Positions 27,166 through 35,954 of a stretch of 64,000 bases of DNA are shown here, piece after piece. The notes under the pieces were generated by a model. That model had not been told where the DNA came from. It ran no database searches and worked only from the letters and a program-made list of their open reading frames with translations. This DNA is from Eilatimonas milleporae (GTDB lineage Bacteria > Pseudomonadota > Alphaproteobacteria > Sphingomonadales > Kordiimonadaceae): positions 124,001 to 188,000 of the forward strand of contig NZ_REFR01000015.1 of assembly GCF_003688555.1 (NCBI RefSeq), given 5' to 3'. The first letter of the stretch is position 1, and every line of letters starts with the position of its first letter. The position numbers and the translations under genes were made by a program.

Positions 27166-27209
27166 GCCCCGTGCCGGGATAGCCGTAACCGGACAAGAGA
27201 GGCATCATA

Positions 27210-27245
27210 GAGGCACCAGGGGACGGACCGGTGCCTCTTCTTTTT
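27210..27245 (+). terminator. rho-independent terminator after the TonB-fibrillin operon
   Basis: Perfect 8-bp stem GAGGCACC (27210-27217) and GGTGCCTC (27230-27237) with a 12-base loop, followed directly by TTCTTTTT. It closes the plus-strand transcript and lies next to the convergent end of the aldehyde dehydrogenase gene. Confidence 0.9.
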
Positions 27246-27248
27246 GGC

Positions 27249-28745
27249 TTAGGCGCCCAGTTTCGGAAGCGTCAGCGGCATGTTGGGGATCAATGTTGAT
27301 TTTTCCTCGGTGAACAGGTCGATTGACCCGGGAATACCGTCCCGCCCGATGCCCGATTGTTTGTATCCGCCAAATGGCGCGCGCAGATCGCGGGTCATGG
27401 GCGTGTTGACCCACACCGTGCCCGCCTTCAGCGCCTGTCGCGCCCGCATGACGCTTGGCAGGTCGTCAGACCAGATATAACCGGCCAGCCCGAAGTCGCT
27501 GTCGTTGGCCCGTTCGAGCGCATCGTCAAGATCCCTGACGATCTGGACCGTTGCGAAAGGACCAAAAAGCTCTTCCTGGCAAAGGTCGTTTCCGTTGTCC
27601 TTTGCCAACACGACCGTCGGCGCGAAATAATATCCCCGGTCCATCCCCGGCACGGCTTCCGCGCCCGTCAGCACGTCATAGCGGTCTTCATTTTTTGCAG
27701 TCGCGGCAAAGGCAAGCAGCCGTTGAAAATGGGCCTCGAATGCCATCGGGCCTATTTCCGTTTCAAGCGCGAAAGGATCGCCCACCCTCAGCTTCCTGGT
27801 GCGCGCCACAAACTTTTCAATGAAGGTGTCGGCCACGCCCCGCTCCACCATAATCCGGGACCCGGCAAGACATTGTTCGCCATTGCCGGCGAATATCGCC
27901 AGCAAAGAGCCGTCAATGGCCCGGTCGATATCGGCTGACTCCAGGATGATATTGGCTGATTTACCACCCAGTTCGAGGCCCACCTTCTTCAATCCCGACG
28001 CCGCGTCCGCCATGATTTTTTTGCCGGTTTCCGTACCGCCGATAAAGCCGACCACGTCAGTTTCCGGGTGGCGAACAAGGGTCTTTCCAACGGTATGCCC
28101 GGGGCCCAAAGCCACCTGGACGACCCCCTCCGGCACGCCCGCTTCGCGAACGAGTTCACACAGCCGCAGGACCGCCAAAGGCGCATATTCCGAAGGTTTC
28201 ACAATGATGCTGTTGCCGAGCGCGATCGCGGCGGCCATTTTCATCGAAGAAAGCACGAGCGGTGCATTCCAGGGCGCGATCAGGACGGCAACGCCGACAG
28301 GCTCGCGGGTCACAATGGCCAGATACCGGCCGGACTGGTCATATGTTTCCCCGGCGAGCCCGGCCAGAACATCCGCGAAAAAGGTAAAGTTCTCGGCGGC
28401 TCTTGGAATATGCATGCCTTTCGCCTGTCCGATGGGAATGGATGTCTCCAGCGTGTGCAGATCGGCCAGTTCGTCCGCATGCTCGAGTATCAGGGTACTG
28501 ATGCGGCGCAAGGTGTCGGCACGCTGGCTTGCCGTCCGGTTTCGCCAATCCCCTTTTTCAAATTGCGCTCGTGCGCTCTGGACGATGGCTTCAAGGTCGT
28601 CCCCGGTTGTGTGTGGGACATGCGCAAACGCCTGCTTGCTGCCGGCAAAGACAAGGGTTTGCGCCGATGCGGCGGAGGGCGCGGCGCCGGGCCGTGCCGG
28701 TTTGGGAAGAGGTGTCGCAACTGTGTCACGCAAGGGGGACGCCAT
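27249..28745 (-). CDS. NAD(P)-dependent aldehyde dehydrogenase
   Basis: A 498-residue ALDH-superfamily enzyme that oxidises an aldehyde to the acid. Motifs in order are VLIAPWNAPLVLSS (active-site Asn region), GNSIIVKPSEYAP, GFIGGTETGKKIM (cofactor site), LELGGKSANII with the general-base Glu, and NGEQCLAGSR with the catalytic Cys. DRGYYFAPTVV and the EELFGPFATV segment follow. The aldehyde is unknown. The MFS gene lies upstream, transcribed the same way, and may belong to the same pathway. Confidence 0.93.
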   Translation of the reverse strand: MASPLRDTVATPLPKPARPGAAPSAASAQTLVFAGSKQAFAHVPHTTGDDLEAIVQSARAQFEKGDWRNRTASQRADTLRRISTLILEHADELADLHTLETSIPIGQAKGMHIPRAAENFTFFADVLAGLAGETYDQSGRYLAIVTREPVGVAVLIAPWNAPLVLSSMKMAAAIALGNSIIVKPSEYAPLAVLRLCELVREAGVPEGVVQVALGPGHTVGKTLVRHPETDVVGFIGGTETGKKIMADAASGLKKVGLELGGKSANIILESADIDRAIDGSLLAIFAGNGEQCLAGSRIMVERGVADTFIEKFVARTRKLRVGDPFALETEIGPMAFEAHFQRLLAFAATAKNEDRYDVLTGAEAVPGMDRGYYFAPTVVLAKDNGNDLCQEELFGPFATVQIVRDLDDALERANDSDFGLAGYIWSDDLPSVMRARQALKAGTVWVNTPMTRDLRAPFGGYKQSGIGRDGIPGSIDLFTEEKSTLIPNMPLTLPKLGA

Positions 28746-28817
28746 GCCGGTTCCTTTCAGACGATTGGCCGTACGTAATCCAGCAATGCTGGTCGGGTTT
28801 ACGCCGTTGCAGCGGTT

Positions 28818-30071
28818 TCAGGCACTGGCTTGGCGCAAGGTTAAAACGCAAAGGGAACCGACCAATGTGCAAACTGTCATGACAATCAGTCCGTCCTGGT
28901 ACGATCCGTTCGCGTCGTACCCCAGCCCAAGGATCAGTGGCCCCAGTCCCGCCCCAACTGAGAAAAACGACAATAAAAAGCCGTAAATGCTGCCATAGGC
29001 GCGCAGACCGAAACTCCGGTTGGTCAGAAAGGCCAGCAGATCCACTTCGGCTCCGGCGGAGAGCCCCAGCAGCAAAACGGCACCTTGCAAAACCAGAATG
29101 TCGGACGTGCCTGACGCAAGAAGGAGGCAGGACAGTATCGGCAGGCTCAAAAAAATGAAGGCAATCACCGGCGGGTTATAGCGATCGACAAGAAACCCCA
29201 CGAGAAGGCGGCCAACCAGGATGGTAACACCCACAATTCCGACCATGGCTCCCGCGCGTTCACCGCTCAGCCCGGAATCCGCGAGAAGGGCCGGCATATG
29301 TACAATGACCCCGCTGATGGTTAACGAGAGACACAAAAAGCCGATGGCGATCATCCAGAAATGTCGGGTGTTCAGGGCCTGGGCGAATGTCATGCCGTCA
29401 GGCATCGGCGCATCGTGTTCAGACCCGTTCCGCGCGGTGATTTTGCCGGGCGACGTTCCCTGGTGAAAAAACAGGAACACAATCGGCAAACCGACAAACA
29501 GGATAAGGGAGGCCATGGCCAGAAAGCCGCCGCGCCATCCATGAATTTCGATAACACCGCCGAGAAGTGGCGGAACCATAGCCGCCGACAGCCCTGTCCC
29601 GCAAAGCGTGAGCCCCAGCGCAAGCCCCCGCCGGCGCTGAAATGCGGCATTGATCGCTCTCGTCCAGACAACCGGAATAGTGCCGGCCCCCATGATACTG
29701 ACAATCAGCCAGATTAAATAATAGTTGCGCAGCGAAGGGCCCGCCTGGGAAAGGAGCAGCAGACCCAGGGTCAGACCGACCAGCCCGGTCAATCCGACGC
29801 GCCTGACCCCGAATTTGTCGGAAAGACTGCCAACGATGGGGGACATCACGATCAGGGTACCGGTCAAAACCATGGGAATGATGGACAGTTCGGCTCTCGT
29901 CCACCCAAATTCCGCTGACAGGGGCAGGAAAAACAGGCCGAGAGTGTAGAAGACCATGCCGGTCAGTCCCAGGCCAACCCCGACAGCCGCAGAAGCAACC
30001 AGCCGCCGCCTGCCGGAAAACTCGGACGCGGCGGTGGCTTGCCTTGCAATGGTGGAAGGATTTTCCGGCAT
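28818..30071 (-). CDS. MFS transporter (monocarboxylate/oxalate-formate type)
   Basis: A 417-residue protein with about 12 hydrophobic helices. The first begins VASAAVGVGLGLTGMVFYTLGLFF, followed by SAEFGWTRAELSI, the loop SPIVGSLSDKFGVRRVGLTG (motif A) and later GFLVDRYNPPVIAFIF. The pattern of GWTRAELS plus a long central loop matches the oxalate/formate antiporter and monocarboxylate-transporter-like family. It starts just downstream of the small methyltransferase partner gene, eight bases from its end, so it is probably in the same transcript as MT1. It is likely an importer for the pathway acid. Confidence 0.88.
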   Translation of the reverse strand: MPENPSTIARQATAASEFSGRRRLVASAAVGVGLGLTGMVFYTLGLFFLPLSAEFGWTRAELSIIPMVLTGTLIVMSPIVGSLSDKFGVRRVGLTGLVGLTLGLLLLSQAGPSLRNYYLIWLIVSIMGAGTIPVVWTRAINAAFQRRRGLALGLTLCGTGLSAAMVPPLLGGVIEIHGWRGGFLAMASLILFVGLPIVFLFFHQGTSPGKITARNGSEHDAPMPDGMTFAQALNTRHFWMIAIGFLCLSLTISGVIVHMPALLADSGLSGERAGAMVGIVGVTILVGRLLVGFLVDRYNPPVIAFIFLSLPILSCLLLASGTSDILVLQGAVLLLGLSAGAEVDLLAFLTNRSFGLRAYGSIYGFLLSFFSVGAGLGPLILGLGYDANGSYQDGLIVMTVCTLVGSLCVLTLRQASA

Positions 30072-30079
30072 CTTTAGGC

Positions 30080-30388
30080 TCAGGATTTCCGTACGCTGGC
30101 GAGCAGGGGACCCAACAAGTCATCCAAAAGCCTGGCGCGGTCCGCCGCCATCTTTTTTTCCATGGTTTCGGAAGGCTTGAAAAGAAGCATGTCATCGTCG
30201 GCGATGACACCTTTTTCCACCACAAGCGATTGAAGCGCCGACAGGTGTTCCCGGGTGACCGAGAGTTCCATCGCCAGTGTCAGAACCGCGCGCAGCAAAT
30301 GGTCCTGAACGGGGTCGTCCAAAAATGTGTCGTGCCGGAACCCCGGCGGAGGGCCTTCGGGGAATGTGCCGTCCGCCTTCTTGCTCAC
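30080..30388 (-). CDS. small helical partner protein of methyltransferase 1
   Basis: A 102-residue protein of unknown function. It is predicted mostly helical, with a central segment LLRAVLTLAMELSVTREHLS, then LQSLVVEKG and LLFKPSETMEKK. It overlaps the end of the methyltransferase gene by four bases, so it is translationally coupled. It is homologous by eye to the small gene at 33756, which follows a second methyltransferase: both share an E...R..L..(E/Q)..(V/L)..EKG core and a following Pro. A subunit or activator of the enzyme is the simplest inference. Confidence 0.6.
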   Translation of the reverse strand: MSKKADGTFPEGPPPGFRHDTFLDDPVQDHLLRAVLTLAMELSVTREHLSALQSLVVEKGVIADDDMLLFKPSETMEKKMAADRARLLDDLLGPLLASVRKS

Positions 30389-31506
30389 GCTTTTTTCCTT
30401 CCGCCAAAAAAGAAATAGGTCACGGGTCCATAACTTTCGTATTCGGCAAAAGCGCTATCGTCCTCGAAACCCGCGGCAAGGAGCTCCCGCCGGATATCGG
30501 TTTCAACGAACCCGGTCCAGAAAGGCTCGCCATTATACTTCACCTGCCAGTGGTTGGTCACTTGCTTGTCCAGCGGCATGCGGTCCGGCTGGTAGGGCAC
30601 GTCGAGGTGCAGAACCATGCCGCCGGGTTTGAGCAGGCGCCAGCATTCCCCGAAGATATTTTTGATCTGACGGTTGGATGTTTCGTGGAACATGATGATG
30701 GATACGATCAGGTCGAAACTCTCGTCGCCGTAACCTGTGCTTGCGGCATCCGCCTCTTTGAAGTGAAGGGCCAGTCCCTCGCTTTCGGCAAGGCCGTGAG
30801 CATACCGCACGAAGGGGCGGGCCACGTCCAAACCGTGGACTTCGGCCTCTGGAAAAATCCGTTTGTACGCCAGCGTCTGCTCTCCGGTGCCGCACCCCAG
30901 GTCGAGGATTGTCGAAGGCGTTAGGTCCGGCGCTCTTTTTTGAGCAATGGCGGCGAGCATGCGCCCCATGGAATCCGACCCGATTTTCCCACCGATCCCC
31001 ATGCCCTTGGCATTGCGGTACAGATCGACCGTGCCGGTGTATGACAGGGCGGTTTCAATATCGTTCGGGCGTGATTCGCGCCAATAGCCGCCCGGCTGGC
31101 GATGGATTTCCGTGGTTCGCACGGGTGCCGGAATTTCAAGATTGTCCGCAAGGTCAAGCGACCCCTGTTTTTCCGGGTTGCTCTCCAGCGCGGTAAAAGC
31201 AGCGACCTGATCGTTGATCGTCCGCTGCGTGGTATCATTGACGCTCTGCCACATCAGATTCTGGCTATGATAGGTGAGGCTGGCCCAAAGCTTGAAAAGC
31301 GGGTGTGGTTCGATCATGCCGGCGGCCTCAGAGCGATTCTCGGGCGGCCGGCCGTTTTTGTCTTCGAAGAGCGGGACCAGACTTGAGTGATAGGTCTCGG
31401 ACAGGCCTGTTTCCACAACGGAATTCACATAGCCCTTGAAGCTGGCGACAAAAGACTGGCGGCTTTGTTCAGCGAATGTCGGCGCGAACTCGATTTTTCC
31501 CATCAT
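30385..31506 (-). CDS. class I SAM-dependent methyltransferase 1
   Basis: About 373 residues. The C-terminal half is a Rossmann methyltransferase: ILDLGCGTGEQTLAY (motif I, SAM binding), VHGLDVARPFVRYAH, ESFDLIVSIIMFHET and LLKPGGMVLHLDVPY. The N-terminal 170 residues are a separate helical domain (SFKGYVNSVVETGLSETYH, PLFKLWASLTYHSQNLMW), likely for substrate binding. The start is one of two adjacent ATGs at 31506/31503 behind AAGGGG. It is divergent from the IclR regulator. The acceptor is unknown; the neighbouring catabolic enzymes suggest a small organic molecule. Confidence 0.85.
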   Translation of the reverse strand: MMGKIEFAPTFAEQSRQSFVASFKGYVNSVVETGLSETYHSSLVPLFEDKNGRPPENRSEAAGMIEPHPLFKLWASLTYHSQNLMWQSVNDTTQRTINDQVAAFTALESNPEKQGSLDLADNLEIPAPVRTTEIHRQPGGYWRESRPNDIETALSYTGTVDLYRNAKGMGIGGKIGSDSMGRMLAAIAQKRAPDLTPSTILDLGCGTGEQTLAYKRIFPEAEVHGLDVARPFVRYAHGLAESEGLALHFKEADAASTGYGDESFDLIVSIIMFHETSNRQIKNIFGECWRLLKPGGMVLHLDVPYQPDRMPLDKQVTNHWQVKYNGEPFWTGFVETDIRRELLAAGFEDDSAFAEYESYGPVTYFFFGGRKKA

Positions 31507-31639
31507 CTCACCCCTTCTACCTGCTCTCATAACTCGGCCGAAACGGTGGCCGGGTCCAACGCATTGTCGGCAATCTTCGACAGATGAATAATTAATAACT
31601 CAGGGCATGCTATTTTCTTACCCAGACTAAAGTAAGGGT

Positions 31640-31655
31640 TTGTCAAACTTGACGA
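31640..31655. promoter_or_regulatory. candidate operator between IclR gene and methyltransferase 1
   Basis: TTGTCAAACTTGACGA is a 16-bp dyad (arms TTGTCAA and TTGACGA, one mismatch) about 55 bases upstream of the IclR start, in a divergent promoter region. IclR proteins bind dyads of this size, but no consensus is applied here. Confidence 0.35.
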
Positions 31656-31710
31656 TGCGGAAATCGGCGTTTTAGCTTTCGGTGGTCAGGGAAATCGGGG
31701 AAGTTTTTGT

Positions 31711-32496
31711 ATGGACAAGGGGTTACCGATCAGGGCGATCTGCCGGGCACTGAATGTTATCAAGGCGATTAACCGGCTGGATGCGCCGACACTTTCGGAG
31801 ATCACCAGGGAAGAAGGCCTGCCCTACCCGACCACTTTCAGGATTGTGCAGACCCTGATCCATGAGGGCATCATTGAAATGGACCCTCATCAAAAGCGAT
31901 ATCGGCCTACCGAGTTGTGCAAGGCCTTGTCTGTCGGTTTTCAAAACGAAGACCGGCTCGTTGCTGCCGCTGCCGATAAGATGCTGGCTTTTACCAATCA
32001 ATATCTTTGGCCCATCGCTCTGACGACCCGAGTGGGCAGCAAGATGATGATCAAGCACTCCACCCATACCAAGACGACGCTGACTTTCACCAACTATTAC
32101 CCCGGTTTCACACTGCCCCTGTTGAACAGTGCATCCGGTCGGGCACATCTGGCATTCTGCCCGGCGGAAGAACGCGAACGCATCATGCGGGGCCTTGAAA
32201 ACCTGACGGAGCAAAGCGGACCTGAAGACCGCCAGGCCATGATTTACCTGTCGGATGAAGCGGTTATGGCTGAAATTAGTGAACAGGGCTATGCCCCGCT
32301 TGCCATGGGCACCTCCAATAACAACCCCGGCAAAACATCCTCGTTTTCCGTGCCATTGTTTGTCGGGGATAAACTGGAAGCATGCCTAAGCCTGATTTTC
32401 TTTGCATCCGCGATCAAAATGCAGGAGGCCATCGACAGTTTCCTGGCACCTTTGAAAGAGCTGGCGGACGATATCGGCGCGGCTCTGGCCGAGTGA
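31711..32496 (+). CDS. IclR-family transcriptional regulator
   Basis: A 261-residue regulator. The N-terminal winged helix is CRALNVIKAINRLDAPTLSEITREEGLPYPTTFRIVQTL. The C-terminal ligand-binding domain includes YYPGFTLPLLNSASGRAHLAF and SFSVPLFVGDKLEACLSLIFF. Members control catabolic genes in response to aromatic or carboxylic acid effectors. It sits between two divergent methyltransferase cassettes and is their most likely regulator. Confidence 0.92.
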   Translation: MDKGLPIRAICRALNVIKAINRLDAPTLSEITREEGLPYPTTFRIVQTLIHEGIIEMDPHQKRYRPTELCKALSVGFQNEDRLVAAAADKMLAFTNQYLWPIALTTRVGSKMMIKHSTHTKTTLTFTNYYPGFTLPLLNSASGRAHLAFCPAEERERIMRGLENLTEQSGPEDRQAMIYLSDEAVMAEISEQGYAPLAMGTSNNNPGKTSSFSVPLFVGDKLEACLSLIFFASAIKMQEAIDSFLAPLKELADDIGAALAE

Positions 32497-32649
32497 TGCG
32501 TTTTGCGCCGGCCACGGTTCAGGGATCCGTATCCGGAGGGGACCATACCGCACTGTTTATCCGAAGGTTGAACAGAGATGAGCGGTCGCTTGATTGAAAC
32601 CCATGGATAGTGTCGACTGGCGCCAGGGTAGCTGAACAAGGCGGATTGC

Positions 32650-33729
32650 ATGACAGTTCATATGGCAAAAGATCGGGCGGCGAAAGATCCTGTCGACTTG
32701 GCACTGCGTCAGCGGGGGCGTGCTTCGGTTGACTTTATCACGCTGCTCAGAAGTGCGGGCCGCGATGTCGTGGCGGCAGCGACAGAGGCAATGGAGACCA
32801 TTGTCCCGGACCCGTCCGTTTTACCCGAGGACCTGGAGGCCCGCTTTCGCGAGGTTGAGGCCGCGCTGGTGAATGAACCGTCCTACAGGACGCAAAAGCT
32901 GACGCATGAGTATCATGCCCGCATGCACGGGGTGGTGGCGCGGGAGGCGTTCGAACAAGTGCGGGACCTTGTGGAAGGCAAACTCCGGTGTCTGGATGAC
33001 GGTCCGGCCACACTGACGCTCGACCCTGACTTTCATGCGCCTGATTATTGGTCGGGCGTGGATATACACCGTACTTTGGGCGGGTGGGACGGCCATGAAT
33101 TTCAGGGCTTTATCCACTCTGAAATCATTCATAAAAAGATGGTCGCCTACATGTTCGGGGACCTGTACGGGCAGCGTCGCGACGTGGCGGCCTTGGCACC
33201 GAATTCCAGCTATGAACGCATTCTGGATATGGGGTGCTCCACCGGGTATTTCACTGTCGCGCTGGCCCAGCTTTACCCCGAGGCACGGATCACCGGTGTC
33301 GACCTTTCACCCCGAACGCTTGAACAGGCTCACCGCCTTGCGAATGCCAACGGATGGGCCTGGCGACTGTACCAGTGCGCAGCTGAAAAAACGCCCTTTG
33401 CGTCAGGGTCATTCGATCTCGTGACCTCATACATAATGCTGCATGAGATGCCGGAAGCGGCGATCGTCGATTTGATGGGTGAAGCCTTCAGGCTTTTGGA
33501 GCCGGGCGGTGACCTCCTGTTTGCCGATGTGACACGTTTCAGCGACATGGATCGCCTGCAGGAATGGAAAGCCGATACCGCGGCCCGTTTTGGCGGCGAG
33601 CCCCATTGGCGTGCCTCCGCTAGTCTCGACCTGGCGGCGCTGGCGGCGTCAGCCGGATTTACTGACGCAAAAACGCAAAACCTGGGCCCAAACAGGTATC
33701 CGCACGTTCTTCATGCGCGGAAGGCCTGA
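32650..33729 (+). CDS. class I SAM-dependent methyltransferase 2
   Basis: A 359-residue protein. The Rossmann domain is in the C-terminal half: ILDMGCSTGYFTVAL (motif I), ITGVDLSPRTLEQAHRLANANG, SFDLVTSYIMLHEMPEAA, LLEPGGDLLFADVTRFS. The N-terminal about 185 residues (RGRASVDFITLLRSAGRD, VNEPSYRTQKLTHEYHARMHG, EFQGFIHSEIIHKKMVAYMFG) are an extra helical domain. The architecture is the same as methyltransferase 1, but the sequence is clearly diverged. It is followed after 26 bases by its own small partner gene and then by the deacetylase-fold gene, all on one strand. Confidence 0.85.
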   Translation: MTVHMAKDRAAKDPVDLALRQRGRASVDFITLLRSAGRDVVAAATEAMETIVPDPSVLPEDLEARFREVEAALVNEPSYRTQKLTHEYHARMHGVVAREAFEQVRDLVEGKLRCLDDGPATLTLDPDFHAPDYWSGVDIHRTLGGWDGHEFQGFIHSEIIHKKMVAYMFGDLYGQRRDVAALAPNSSYERILDMGCSTGYFTVALAQLYPEARITGVDLSPRTLEQAHRLANANGWAWRLYQCAAEKTPFASGSFDLVTSYIMLHEMPEAAIVDLMGEAFRLLEPGGDLLFADVTRFSDMDRLQEWKADTAARFGGEPHWRASASLDLAALAASAGFTDAKTQNLGPNRYPHVLHARKA

Positions 33730-33755
33730 AATTCAGGCTGGCGAAGGAGAGCCGA

Positions 33756-34069
33756 TGTCTAAAGACTATGAATCCATGACGCTGCGGGATTTCAACAATC
33801 CCGGTCGGGAAACACTTTCAGGCGCCGATATCGGCAGTGTTGGCCTCGCGCTTCTGTCGCTTACCAAGGAAATATGGATCATCCGCGACCGGTTGGCCGT
33901 CATGGAGGCTGTTTTGGCGGAAAAAGGCATCGATATTCGTGAAGATATAGAAGCCTATCAGCCAGACCGTGAAATGCGCGATGCCCTGCGTGAACAGGGC
34001 AACCAGCTGGTTTCCGAAGTTCTGAACACGCTGGCGAACATTTCCCCTAAAGCGCAACAGGATGAGTAG
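33756..34069 (+). CDS. small helical partner protein of methyltransferase 2
   Basis: A 104-residue protein starting MSKDYESMTLRDFNNPGRE after GGAG. The core ALLSLTKEIWIIRDRLAVME, LAEKGIDIRED and YQPDREMRDAL aligns by eye with the 102-residue protein at 30080, which follows methyltransferase 1. It is predicted helical and has no known domain. Its stop abuts the next start codon at 34070 with no gap, so it is translated together with the deacetylase-fold protein. Confidence 0.65.
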
Positions 34070-34990
34070 ATGTTCGAGTATGATTATGTTCCCCTGCCCA
34101 AGCGGGGCCGGTTGAAATGGCCGGGTGACAAACGCGTTGCACTTATTTTTACCTTCAATCTCGAAACCTGGGATTTGGTGAAGGACACAGACCGGCCCTA
34201 TTATGCCGGGGGACCGGCATTGCTGCCCAATTCTCTTGCGGGGCGTATTCCGGATTATCCAAACTACAGTTGGCGCGAGTATGGCCAGCGCGTCGGCATC
34301 TGGCGCATGTTTGACCTGTTTGACCAAATGGGTGTGAAGGCCAGCTGCACGACCAACGCCGTCACCTTTGAACGCCGCAAGGACATGACCGACGCCTGCC
34401 TTGAGCGAGGCTGGGAGCTGTTGGCGCACAATTACGAACAGGGAGAGCTGCTTACAGATTTTCACGATGATGTCGAGCGGGAGCGGGATATCATTCAGCG
34501 GTCAATCGCCGTTTATGAACACCATGTCGGCAAAAGACCTGTCGGGTGGCTTTCATCCTCCTTAAGGGGCACTTTGAACACGCCTTCAATTCTTGCCGAG
34601 GAAGGCTTCAAATTTTACTGCGACATCATGAATGACGATCAACCCTATATGATCCGTACAGGCAACGGGCCGCTTGTTTCGACACCCTATTCAAATGTGA
34701 TCAATGATTTCACGATCCTGACCCGAAATGCCCGCACCACCAATGAGTATCGCGATCTGCTCATCGAGGAACTGAGTGTTTTGCATGAAGAGGGCGCGTC
34801 ACAGGCGCGCATCATGAATGTGGGATTGCACCCGCATGTCAGTGGGCGGGCATACACCATTCGGGCGCTGAGAGAGTTCATCCAGTACGCACGGACCCTG
34901 ACGGGGGTTTGGTGGGCCACCCGCGAAGAGATCGCGGATTATTATGTGACCGTGGCCGAGGATCATATTCCAGGTCAGGGTACCGCTTAG
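34070..34990 (+). CDS. polysaccharide-deacetylase-fold (NodB-like) hydrolase, PuuE-type
   Basis: A 306-residue protein of the cytoplasmic PuuE/imidase branch of the carbohydrate esterase 4 fold. It shows KRVALIFTFNLETWDL, SWREYGQRVGIWRMFDLFDQMGVKASCTTNA, ERGWELLAHNYEQGEL, YEHHVGKRPVGWLSSSLRGT and VGLHPHVSGRAYTIRALREFI. There is no signal peptide. The usual acidic metal-site motif appears as NLETW, and the H-x-x-x-[DH] region as HNYEQ, so the metal site is altered. The likely substrate is a C-N bond in a small ring or amide rather than a polysaccharide. It is the last gene of the methyltransferase-2 operon. Confidence 0.82.
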   Translation: MFEYDYVPLPKRGRLKWPGDKRVALIFTFNLETWDLVKDTDRPYYAGGPALLPNSLAGRIPDYPNYSWREYGQRVGIWRMFDLFDQMGVKASCTTNAVTFERRKDMTDACLERGWELLAHNYEQGELLTDFHDDVERERDIIQRSIAVYEHHVGKRPVGWLSSSLRGTLNTPSILAEEGFKFYCDIMNDDQPYMIRTGNGPLVSTPYSNVINDFTILTRNARTTNEYRDLLIEELSVLHEEGASQARIMNVGLHPHVSGRAYTIRALREFIQYARTLTGVWWATREEIADYYVTVAEDHIPGQGTA

Positions 34991-35041
34991 GGGTGATGCA
35001 CCGGGAACACAGGCCGGATACCTGCACGGTACCTGATCCAG

Positions 35042-35068
35042 AAAAAGCCGGCGTTACACCGGCTTTTT
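35042..35068. terminator. bidirectional rho-independent terminator
   Basis: AAAAAGCCGG (35042-35051) and CCGGCTTTTT (35059-35068) form a perfect 10-bp stem with loop CGTTACA, giving a U-run on both strands. It ends the plus-strand methyltransferase-2 operon. On the minus strand it overlaps the stop codon of the isocitrate-lyase-family gene. Confidence 0.9.
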
Positions 35069-35953
35069 CATATTTTTCCATTTTTCATCAAGTGCATAGA
35101 TTTCGTCAAAACCGATCAAACCGGTGATCTTCTGGAAATCATACATGGTCAGACCGGACTTGAGCGATGTGCCGGTTTCCTTGAGCGACTTCAACGCCGT
35201 CTCTATTGCCGCGCAGGCATGCAGACTACAGATGGCCGGGAATATCGCGAAAGCATAGCCGATGTCTTCCAGCGTTTTGGCGTCTTTGATCGGTGTGTCG
35301 CCGCCATCCGCCATATTGATCATCACAGGCAGCTCCAGCCGGTCACAAACCGCGGCCATTTCCGCATCGTTCAAAACCGCTTCCACAAACAACACGTCAG
35401 CCCCGGCACGGCCGTAAAGCTCGGCGCGCTTGAGGGCCGCCTCAAAGCCTTCCACGGCCAGGGCATCCGTCCGCGCGATGATAACGGTGTCCGGATTTTG
35501 ACGTGCCTGGGCCGCAACCTGGATTTTCTGGGCCATTTCGTCGGCGCCGATCACTTGCTTGCCACGTGTGTGGCCGCAGCGCTTGGGGAACACCTGGTCT
35601 TCGAGTTGAATGGCAATAACGCCCGCGTCTTCATATCCGCGAACGGTGTGATGGACGTTTAACAGTCCGCCATAGCCGGTGTCAGCGTCCGCGATCAGGC
35701 CGCCGTTGCTGACGCCTGCAATGGTTCTCATGCGATCGACCATATGGGAGTAAGTCGCGATCCCGGCGTCCGGCAAACCATGGGCCGAGGCGATGGTCCA
35801 ATAGCCGCTGCCATACACGAAATCGAATCCGACATCGTTTGCGACGGTCGCCGCAAGCATGTCATACACACCCGGAGCGACAAAAAATTCACGATGGCTC
35901 AATTTTTGACGCAACAGCTTACGCTTTGCGTCAAAATCGGCGCTGCTTTTCAT
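35054..35953 (-). CDS. isocitrate lyase/PEP mutase superfamily enzyme
   Basis: A 299-residue alpha/beta-barrel lyase. Motifs are FVYGSGYWTIAS, GLIADADTGYGG (metal-binding Asp pair), IQLEDQVFPKRCGHTRGK with the catalytic Cys loop, VIIARTDAL and AGADVLFVEAV. The KRCGH loop and short length place it with 2-methylisocitrate lyase, 2,3-dimethylmalate lyase and oxaloacetate decarboxylase-like enzymes. It would cleave a C-C bond in a substituted malate or related acid. It starts one base after the maleate-isomerase-like gene, in the same operon as the flavin monooxygenase. Confidence 0.88.
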   Translation of the reverse strand: MKSSADFDAKRKLLRQKLSHREFFVAPGVYDMLAATVANDVGFDFVYGSGYWTIASAHGLPDAGIATYSHMVDRMRTIAGVSNGGLIADADTGYGGLLNVHHTVRGYEDAGVIAIQLEDQVFPKRCGHTRGKQVIGADEMAQKIQVAAQARQNPDTVIIARTDALAVEGFEAALKRAELYGRAGADVLFVEAVLNDAEMAAVCDRLELPVMINMADGGDTPIKDAKTLEDIGYAFAIFPAICSLHACAAIETALKSLKETGTSLKSGLTMYDFQKITGLIGFDEIYALDEKWKNMKKPV

Positions 35954-35954
35954 A

